From assembly GCA_965242795.1 (NCBI GenBank), contig OZ251505.1, positions 4,121,013-4,185,012 on the forward strand: a stretch of DNA of 64,000 nucleotides, written 5' to 3'. Positions 57,971 to 64,000 of the stretch are shown one piece after another (within the stretch, counting starts at the first letter, position 1; every line of letters starts with the position of its first letter). Source of the stretch: Bin18 sp965242795. GTDB taxonomy: Bacteria > Desulfobacterota > Binatia > Bin18. Made by a program: the position numbers and the translations under genes. The notes beneath the pieces were generated by a model. That model had not been told where the DNA came from. It saw only the letters and a list, made by a program, of their open reading frames with translations, and did not search any database.

Positions 57971-59542
57971 TCAGCGGGCGCCGAACAGTTCCCGGACGTG
58001 CGTGGCGGGGAGCGGCTGCGTGGCCTTGGAGACGAGGAAGGTCGAAGCGATGGAAACGAACTCGCCGATGGTCGCGGACGAAAAAGGGCTGGGGCCTTCG
58101 ACGTAGAGCCACGCCACGGCGTCGTGCAGCATTCCGGGCGCAAACCAGGCCGGATCGAGCATTTGGGTATGCAGCACGAAGAACGTGACGAAGCCGCTGA
58201 CCAGCCCGACGTATGCGCCCGTGCGGGTCACGCCGCGCCACAGCGCGCCGACGACGAGTGGGCCGGCGAACGCCGCCATCAGCCCGCCGTTCCCGATCCA
58301 GACGATCAGCGCGATGTTGGTCTCGACCAGCGCCCAGGCGAGAACGGTGCACAGCAGCAGTACGACGACGGTCGAGACGCGGCTGATACGCAGGACGATG
58401 CGGTCGAGGTCGGCCGGCGGTCGTGTCAAGCGCGGGACGACGGTGCGGCGGTACAGGTCGTTGGCAATGATCTGGGACGAGGAAATGACCAGCCCGTCCG
58501 CGGTGGACATGATCGCGGCCAGAATGCCGACGCCCACCAGCGCGGCCAGCCACGTCGGAAAGACTTCGATGAACAGCAGCGGCAAGGCTTGGTTGGGATT
58601 GGCGCCCTCGGCATACAGCACGTCGCCCAGCAGCGCACGCGCCAAGAGGCCGGCCAAGCCGAGCATCCCCAGCGTCAGCCCGAACGAAAACGCCAAGCCG
58701 ATGAACGTCCGCTGTTGCCGCGCATTCTTCAGCGCCCAGAGCTTGTTGCCGAGATGCGGCAGCAATCCGAGCGGGACGTGGGAAACCAGAATGGCGAACA
58801 CCGACCACCAGGAGTGGTAGAGCGGCGTCGTGGCGTTGAACAGGCCGACCAGGTCGGCGTCCTGCGCGCCCAGATTGTCAATCAGGTTCCACAGGCCGCC
58901 GCGGCCGGCTTCGCCCGCGGCCACGCCGAACCCGGTCAGGAACAGGCCGATCACGACCGCGGCGACTATCAGCATCATGCAGCCCTGCACCCCGTCGGTC
59001 AGGATGTCGGCGTGCGCGCCGCCCAGCACGACATAGACCAGCAACACGGCCGCGGTGATGCCCAGTGCCCAGACCGCCGGCAGCCCCAACAGAATCTCGA
59101 ACATGACCAGACCGGACACGAGTTGTCCGGCCAGATAGAAACACAGCAACAGCGAAAATACGGCGACCAGGACGCGGATGCCTTCCGACTGATAGCGGTC
59201 GCCCAGATATTCCGGGATGGAGCGGTTACCGAAGCGATGCCCCGACGCGGTGACCAGCCGCATGGCGATCAACACGCCCAGATACACGCCGGTCGGGTAC
59301 AGGAACGCGCCCCAGATCGTCGGCAGGCCCCATTCGTAGCTCAGGCCCGGGGTGCCCATGAACGTCGCGCCGCTCGCCGTGGTCGCCGCGAACGCGAGTG
59401 CCAGAAACAACGGCCCGTACGACTGGCGCGCGGTAGCGAAGTCGTCGGCGTGTTTCACGCGCCGCTGCGCAATGACGCCGATCGCCAACATGCCGCCGAT
59501 GTAGGCGACCAGGAACAGCCACGACCAAGCGATGAGCGACAT
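57971..59542 (-). CDS. sodium:solute symporter (SSS family), copy 2
   Basis: 523 residues. Same architecture as copy 1 with matching blocks: SATT(A)SGATFMGTPGLSYEWG (AATTASGATFMGTPGLSYEW), HRFGNRSIPEYLGDRYQSEG, GVGILAAIMSTADGLVISSS, QIIANDLYRRTVVPRLT, and a common C-terminal end (PLPATHVRELFG versus PLPESHVRELFD). Over long stretches the two proteins are nearly identical, so divergence is limited. Divergent from glyS. Confidence 0.9.
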   Translation of the reverse strand: MSLIAWSWLFLVAYIGGMLAIGVIAQRRVKHADDFATARQSYGPLFLALAFAATTASGATFMGTPGLSYEWGLPTIWGAFLYPTGVYLGVLIAMRLVTASGHRFGNRSIPEYLGDRYQSEGIRVLVAVFSLLLCFYLAGQLVSGLVMFEILLGLPAVWALGITAAVLLVYVVLGGAHADILTDGVQGCMMLIVAAVVIGLFLTGFGVAAGEAGRGGLWNLIDNLGAQDADLVGLFNATTPLYHSWWSVFAILVSHVPLGLLPHLGNKLWALKNARQQRTFIGLAFSFGLTLGMLGLAGLLARALLGDVLYAEGANPNQALPLLFIEVFPTWLAALVGVGILAAIMSTADGLVISSSQIIANDLYRRTVVPRLTRPPADLDRIVLRISRVSTVVVLLLCTVLAWALVETNIALIVWIGNGGLMAAFAGPLVVGALWRGVTRTGAYVGLVSGFVTFFVLHTQMLDPAWFAPGMLHDAVAWLYVEGPSPFSSATIGEFVSIASTFLVSKATQPLPATHVRELFGAR

Positions 59543-59726
59543 GGCGTTACGGGCCGATGCGGACAGCCGGGGAGGGCCGGGAAGCGTGGAAATTCATCGT
59601 TCTGCCAACCTGAAACGCCGTCGGTCGGAGGTTTGCTTGCCTCGCCAGAAGCGTTCCCATATCATGCGCGCCGCAAAATCGCGCTACTCCGTCCCCTCAA
59701 CGCTGTCCGAATCACGAGACATCCCG

Positions 59727-61448
59727 ATGATCCAGAAAGCTGCCGTGCCGGCCGCCACGGCCACAGCGACGAACGCCCCCAAATCGATGGACGCCATCGT
59801 GGCGCTGTGTCGGCGGCGCGGATTCATCTTCCAGTCGTCCGAACTCTACGGCGGTATCAACGGCTTCTGGGATTATGGCCCGCTCGGGACGGAGTTGAAG
59901 CGCAACCTCAAGGAAGCCTGGTGGCAGGACGTGGTCCGCTGCCCGGCACCGGGTCCGGACGGTCGCCAGATCGACATCGTGCCGGTCGAGGCGACCATCA
60001 TCATGAATCCCAAGGTCTGGGAAGCGTCGGGCCACGTGGGCGGCTTCTCGGACCAGATGAGTACCTGTCGACAGTGCAAGAAGCTGGTCCGTTCCGACCA
60101 CGTCTGGGACATGATCCGCGAAAGTGCGTGGTACGCTTCTTTATCCGAGATGCACGCCGCGGGCCCGTTGACTGTCAAGCAGTTGCGGCGCTGGAGCCGG
60201 AAATCGGGCAAACTGGCGCCGGGCCTGGCCCTCGTGCGTACACAGAACGAACTGTTGGAAAGCCTGAGAGGAGAGGTTATCTCCGACGTCGGAGCAAATT
60301 TAGACTCCCTCGAAATCGACATCCTCAAGGGAAGTGATCTCCAAGTGGAGGACCGGCCTATCCCGCTTGAACTCGATATCGACAAGCTGGTCAAACTTCT
60401 GGCGGGTGGACGTCTGGCGGGTAATCGTGTGGAGGGTGGAACGCCGTGCCCATTATGTGGCGGGGACATTACCGATCCCAAACCGTTCAACCTGATGTTC
60501 AAAACGACCACGGGTGCGGTGGAGGATCCGTCCGCGGTGACCTATCTGCGACCGGAGACCGCGCAGGGGATCTTCACCCAGTTCTGGAACGTGCTGGACA
60601 GCAACCGGGTGCAGGTGCCGTTCGGCATCGCGCAAGTCGGCAAGGCGTTCCGCAACGAGGTCACGCCGCGCAACTTCACGTTCCGCTCGCGGGAGTTCGA
60701 GCAGATGGAATTGGAGTTCTTCATCCATCCCGACGAGGCTGCGCAGTGGTACGCCTACTGGCGCGACACGCGGTTCCGGTGGTGGCAGTCCATCGGCTTG
60801 GCCGGCGAGAATCTGACCCTGCGCGAACACGAGCAGGACGAACTGGCTCACTACGCCAAGGAAGGGGCCGGCACGAGCGACGTGGAATACCGTTTTCCGT
60901 TCACCGCGCCCGGCTTCGGCGAACTGGAAGGCGTGGCGCACCGCGCGGACTACGACTTGCGCCAACACGCCGTCCACTGCGGCCAGGGCGACAAGCTGCG
61001 GTACTTCGACGCCCGACGCAACGAACGTTACTTCCCGCACGTGATCGAGCCGAGCGCCGGCGCCGACCGCGGCACGCTGGCGGTCTTATGCGAGGCGTAC
61101 ACGCCGGACGATGGCCGGCCCAGTAAAGTCTATATGAAATTCCACCCGCGCTTGGCGCCGATCAAGGCAGGCGTCTTTCCGCTGGTCAACAAGGGCGGCA
61201 TGCCCGAGGTGGCCGAGAAAATCTACCGTGAACTACGCCCCCAATACGCGGTCCAGTTCGACGTCAAGCAGAACATCGGCAAACGCTATGCGCGCATGGA
61301 CGAGGCCGGCACCCCGTACTGTTTCACCGTGGACGGCGACACCCTGACCGCCCAGACCGTGACCGTCCGCGACCGCGACACCCTCCAGCAGGAACGTATC
61401 CCCATCGATCACATCGGTACGTTCTTGGCGCAGAAGATCGGGGACTGA
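59727..61448 (+). CDS. glyS: glycyl-tRNA synthetase (single-chain type) with enlarged insertion
   Basis: 573 residues from ATG 59727, about 110 longer than usual for the alpha-2 type (around 460). Class II core: RRRGFIFQSSELYGGINGFW (motif 1 region), FGIAQVGKAFRNEVTPRNFT (motif 2 with Arg), and TLAVLCEAYTPDD near motif 3, then the anticodon domain (LAPIKAGVFPLVNKGGMPEV). Two CxxC pairs (C114-C117 and C241-C244, TPCPLCGGD) usually form a zinc site a few dozen residues apart; here 124 residues separate them, including VKQLRRWSRKSGKLAPGLAL. Upstream 20 residues are Ala/Thr-rich. Confidence 0.93.
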   Translation: MIQKAAVPAATATATNAPKSMDAIVALCRRRGFIFQSSELYGGINGFWDYGPLGTELKRNLKEAWWQDVVRCPAPGPDGRQIDIVPVEATIIMNPKVWEASGHVGGFSDQMSTCRQCKKLVRSDHVWDMIRESAWYASLSEMHAAGPLTVKQLRRWSRKSGKLAPGLALVRTQNELLESLRGEVISDVGANLDSLEIDILKGSDLQVEDRPIPLELDIDKLVKLLAGGRLAGNRVEGGTPCPLCGGDITDPKPFNLMFKTTTGAVEDPSAVTYLRPETAQGIFTQFWNVLDSNRVQVPFGIAQVGKAFRNEVTPRNFTFRSREFEQMELEFFIHPDEAAQWYAYWRDTRFRWWQSIGLAGENLTLREHEQDELAHYAKEGAGTSDVEYRFPFTAPGFGELEGVAHRADYDLRQHAVHCGQGDKLRYFDARRNERYFPHVIEPSAGADRGTLAVLCEAYTPDDGRPSKVYMKFHPRLAPIKAGVFPLVNKGGMPEVAEKIYRELRPQYAVQFDVKQNIGKRYARMDEAGTPYCFTVDGDTLTAQTVTVRDRDTLQQERIPIDHIGTFLAQKIGD

Positions 61449-61497
61449 CGCTTCGTTATTGCTTGACTTTTCTGCGGACGCGGCTTTGAATGCGCAC

Positions 61498-61929
61498 ATG
61501 GGCAAACTCTTCATATATTTCCTTTTGGCTGTGTTTCTCCTTCCCGGCTTTGCATGGGCTGTCGAACCGGCACCGGCTCTGTCCGACCGCGAGATTGCCG
61601 AGCGTTTGACGCGGCTCGAAACGGGGCAGGAGACATTGCGGAATGATATCGAGCAATTGCGCGAGGACATGAACATCCAGTTCGACCGTCAATTTCAACT
61701 CACCTTAGCTCTGTTGGCAGCCTTTACCGTGTTGATGGCCGGGACCATCAGCTTTGCAGTGTGGGACCGGCGGACGATGATTCGACCGTTCGAACGAACC
61801 GTCAGAACGTTGGAAGATAATTTGAATACCACACGGCACCGCGGAGAGTCATTGTTGGAAGCGTTCCGCGCGTTAGGCCAGCGTGATCCCGCGGTCGCGG
61901 ACGTCCTCAGACAGTTCCATCTCCTGTAA
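61498..61929 (+). CDS. small membrane protein with coiled coil
   Basis: 143 residues from ATG 61498. A signal-like segment (LFIYFLLAVFLLPGFAWA) is followed by a coiled coil (EIAERLTRLETGQETLRNDI, EQLREDMNIQFDRQ), a second hydrophobic helix (LTLALLAAFTVLMAGTISFA) and another charged helical tail (RTLEDNLNTTRHRGESLLEA). No family is recognised. Placed 49 bp after glyS on the same strand, perhaps co-transcribed. Confidence 0.65.
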   Translation: MGKLFIYFLLAVFLLPGFAWAVEPAPALSDREIAERLTRLETGQETLRNDIEQLREDMNIQFDRQFQLTLALLAAFTVLMAGTISFAVWDRRTMIRPFERTVRTLEDNLNTTRHRGESLLEAFRALGQRDPAVADVLRQFHLL

Positions 61930-61941
61930 GCTGACGACCGC

Positions 61942-63273
61942 TCAACGGGAGTCGAAGAAGCGGTTGCTCGGTCGGGGCAGGCCGAGGTTCTCGCGCAACG
62001 TGGTTCCCTCGTATTCGCGCCGGAACAGGCCGCGACGCTGTAACTCCGGCACGACCAGGTCGACGAAATCGTCCAGCCCGCCCGGCAGATACGGGAACAT
62101 GACGTTGAAGCCGTCACAGGCGTCCGTCAGCAGCCACTCTTCCATCCGGTCGGCAATCTCGGCCGGCGTGCCGATGATTTCCAGGGTACTGAAACTTCCG
62201 CCTACGTATTGCGCGAGTTGCCGGACCGTCAGGCCGTCGCGCCACGCCATATCGACCAGCTTCTGACGCCCCGACCGGCTGGCGTTGCTTTCCGGGATGT
62301 CCGGGAGCGGGCCGTCGCGATCGTAGCCGGATACGTCGTGGCCCAGCAGGACGCCGAGCGTCGCCATGCCGCTGTCCGAGTGGACGAGGCCGTCCAAGCG
62401 CGCTTTCTTCGCGCGCGCCTCGTCCGTGCTGTCGCCCACCACGACGAACGCGCCCGGCAGAATCTTCAGATGATCGTGGGACCGCCCGCATGCCGCCATG
62501 CGCCCTTTGACGTCCGCATAATACGCCCGCGCGTCGACAAGCTCGTTCGCGCCGGAGAAGACGACTTCCGCGGTCTCGGCCGCGAGTTGACGCCCCGCCT
62601 CTGACGCCCCGGCCTGCACGATGACCGGCCAGCCCTGGACCGGGCGGGCGATGTTCAGCGGGCCGCGTACCGACAGGTGCGGGCCGTGGTGGTCGAGCAC
62701 GTGCAGCTTGTCCGGGTCGAAATAGACGCCGCTGCCCACGTCGCGGATGAAGGCGTCGTCCGCCCAACTGTCCCACAGCCCGGTCACCGTGTCGTAGAAT
62801 TCGCGCGCCAAGCGGTAGCGGGCGTCGTGTTCCATGTGTTCGGGACGCCCGAAGTTCAACGCCTCGTCCGGGTTGGCCGACGTCACGACGTTCCAGCCGG
62901 CCCGCCCGCGGCTGATGTGGTCCAGTGACGCGAACTTGCGGGCCACGTGATACGGGTCGTTGTAGGTCGTCGAAGCGGTCGCAATCAGTCCCAAATGTTT
63001 GGTCGTCACGGCCAACGCCGGTAGCAGCGTCAGCGGATCGAAGGACGTGACCGTGGCGCTGCGCTTCAGCGCGGCCATCGGCATGTTGAGGACGGCCAGA
63101 TGGTCGGCCATGAAGAACGCGTCGAAGCGCCCGTGCTCCAGCGTCTCCGCGAAGCGCTGATAGTGGGCGAAATTGAAATTGGCGTCCGGAAACGCCCCGG
63201 GATAGCGCCACGCCGCGGTATGAATGCTGACGGGCCGCATGAACGCGCCGAGTCGAAGCTGCCGGTCCGCCAC
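61942..63273 (-). CDS. NtaA/SnaA/DszA-family flavin monooxygenase
   Basis: 443 residues, starting at GTG 63273 because GGGAGG precedes it by 4 bases; GTG 63288 is an alternative. RLGAFMRPVSIHTAAWRYPG, FDAFFMADHLAVLNMP, VARKFASLDHISRGRAGWNV, VTSANPDEALNFGRPEHMEH and GSFSTLEIIGTPAEIADRME mark the DszA/NtaA group, which oxidise sulfones, nitrilotriacetate or other substrates with FMNH2. Only 18 bp after the end of the acyl-CoA ligase. Convergent with the small membrane protein. Confidence 0.9.
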   Translation of the reverse strand: MADRQLRLGAFMRPVSIHTAAWRYPGAFPDANFNFAHYQRFAETLEHGRFDAFFMADHLAVLNMPMAALKRSATVTSFDPLTLLPALAVTTKHLGLIATASTTYNDPYHVARKFASLDHISRGRAGWNVVTSANPDEALNFGRPEHMEHDARYRLAREFYDTVTGLWDSWADDAFIRDVGSGVYFDPDKLHVLDHHGPHLSVRGPLNIARPVQGWPVIVQAGASEAGRQLAAETAEVVFSGANELVDARAYYADVKGRMAACGRSHDHLKILPGAFVVVGDSTDEARAKKARLDGLVHSDSGMATLGVLLGHDVSGYDRDGPLPDIPESNASRSGRQKLVDMAWRDGLTVRQLAQYVGGSFSTLEIIGTPAEIADRMEEWLLTDACDGFNVMFPYLPGGLDDFVDLVVPELQRRGLFRREYEGTTLRENLGLPRPSNRFFDSR

Positions 63274-63291
63274 AGATCCTCCCGTCACGGA

Positions 63292-64000
63292 TTACGTTTC
63301 GGACCGAGGCGCATGAACCGTCTCGGCGACCCGCCGCCGCTGAATCTTCCCGGTCGCGGTGCGTGGAATCTCGCGGGTCACGTAGATCGTCTTGGGCACC
63401 TTGAAGGCGGCCAGCCGGCCTTGGCAGTGGGCCGTCAAGTCCGCGGGACTGGTGTCGGTTTTCAGGACGACGGCCGCGGCCACTTCCTCGCCGTATTTTT
63501 CGTCGGGTACGCCGAAGCTGACCGCCTCGGCCACCGCAGGATGACTGAGCAGTGCCTCGTCCACCTCGCGCGGCGAGATTTTTTCGCCCCCGCGGTTGAT
63601 GAGTTCCTTGAGCCGTCCGACCAGCGTCAGATAGCCCGCGCGGTCGAGAATGCCTTGATCCCCGGTGCGGAACCAGCCGTTGGCGAACGCCGCGGCGTTG
63701 GCTTCGGGGTTGTTGTGATACCCGCGCGTGACGTTGTCGCCCTGAATGACGACTTCGCCCTGCGCACCGGGGCCGAGCAGCGTGCCGGCCTCGTCCATGA
63801 TGCCGATGCGCACGCCCGTCCCGCGACCGACCGAGCCGGGCCGCCGTTCGCCCGGAGGCAACGGATTGGAGGCCATCTGATGGGCGGCCTCGGTCATGCC
63901 GTAGGCTTCGATCACGGGACAGCCGAAGCGATCTTCCAAGCCCTGCATGGTCGCCGGCGCGAGCGCCGCACTGCTCGAACGGATGAAGCGCAGCGAACTG
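63292..64000 (-). CDS. acyl-CoA ligase (AMP-forming), partial
   Basis: The 3' part only; the gene runs off the right edge of the window. It reads SSLRFIRSSSAALAPATMQG and then GCPVIEAYGMTEAAHQM (acyl-adenylate motif), YHNNPEANAAAFANGWFRTG, DQGILDRAGYLTLVGRLKEL, INRGGEKISPREVDEALLSH and the catalytic-Lys motif PRTATGKIQRRRVAETV. The substrate is not clear. Coupled tightly to the flavin monooxygenase, which suggests a joint catabolic pathway. Confidence 0.92.
   Translation of the reverse strand, partial: SSLRFIRSSSAALAPATMQGLEDRFGCPVIEAYGMTEAAHQMASNPLPPGERRPGSVGRGTGVRIGIMDEAGTLLGPGAQGEVVIQGDNVTRGYHNNPEANAAAFANGWFRTGDQGILDRAGYLTLVGRLKELINRGGEKISPREVDEALLSHPAVAEAVSFGVPDEKYGEEVAAAVVLKTDTSPADLTAHCQGRLAAFKVPKTIYVTREIPRTATGKIQRRRVAETVHAPRSET

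Noticed and set aside
1..64000. tRNA, rRNA, riboswitch or prophage
   Set aside because: I scanned gaps for typical T-loops, conserved rRNA segments, riboswitch-like leaders and phage structural genes and saw none; short RNAs could be missed by eye.

Overview
This is a high-GC (roughly 60-65% by eye) bacterial chromosome segment with no rRNA, no tRNA that I could recognise and no CRISPR array. Its contents suggest a Gram-negative-type, heterotrophic, environmental bacterium: a murein gene (murA), a secreted PQQ dehydrogenase, a Tat-type reductase, three luciferase-like flavin monooxygenases, hydantoinases, a beta-keto acid cleavage enzyme, two sodium:solute symporters and an acyl-CoA ligase. 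The glycyl-tRNA synthetase is of the single-chain type and the chain rpmE-prfA-prmC-murA-his resembles uncultured deltaproteobacterial, Tectomicrobia or Rokubacteria-like genomes. That placement is inference and weak.

Layout. 0.2-2.2 kb: a small toxin-antitoxin island (HigBA with a near-perfect 31-bp palindromic operator, a nucleotidyltransferase broken by a nonsense codon, and a Phd-VapC pair). 3-12 kb: a long minus-strand operon (luciferase-like monooxygenase, HyuA, a membrane metallophosphoesterase, a second HyuA, HyuB), with a divergent muconolactone-isomerase-like gene. 12.7-19.9 kb: a histone-H1-like protein, moaC, a ferredoxin-like aldo/keto reductase, an ammonium transporter that overlaps a phosphoesterase tail to tail, a CinA-like gene and a BKACE enzyme. 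20-22.5 kb: an orphan AbrB-type antitoxin and a displaced hisF inside a pair of inverted repeats.

23.2-34.9 kb is an accessory, defence-like island with locally lower GC and many repeats: a broken antitoxin, a Phd-NYN pair, an AAA ATPase plus DUF3226 (Toprim-like) gene pair between REP-like repeats, a tiny GIY-YIG cassette bounded by exact 28-bp inverted repeats, then a type I restriction-modification locus (AlbA_2 protein, fused HsdM-HsdS, four-helix-bundle protein, HsdR) and a DUF4258 toxin-antitoxin pair. The AAA/DUF3226 pair and the GIY-YIG cassette are my best candidates for something under-described.

34.9-44.5 kb returns to core genes: MFS transporter, hisA, Uma2 nuclease, hisH, hisB, hisD, murA, prmC, prfA, rpmE2. 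No hisG lies in its usual place. 44.5-63 kb holds catabolic and detoxification genes (peptidase, two GSTs, an SDR lacking the catalytic Tyr, aminotransferase, PQQ dehydrogenase, VOC-hydrolase-monooxygenase operon), a RelE-Phd pair, two tandemly duplicated symporters, a glycyl-tRNA synthetase with an enlarged zinc-region insertion, a third flavin monooxygenase and the start-truncated end of an acyl-CoA ligase at the right edge. Dispersed short repeats (core TTCGACAGGCTCAGGGAC and REP-like palindromes) fill most intergenic gaps.
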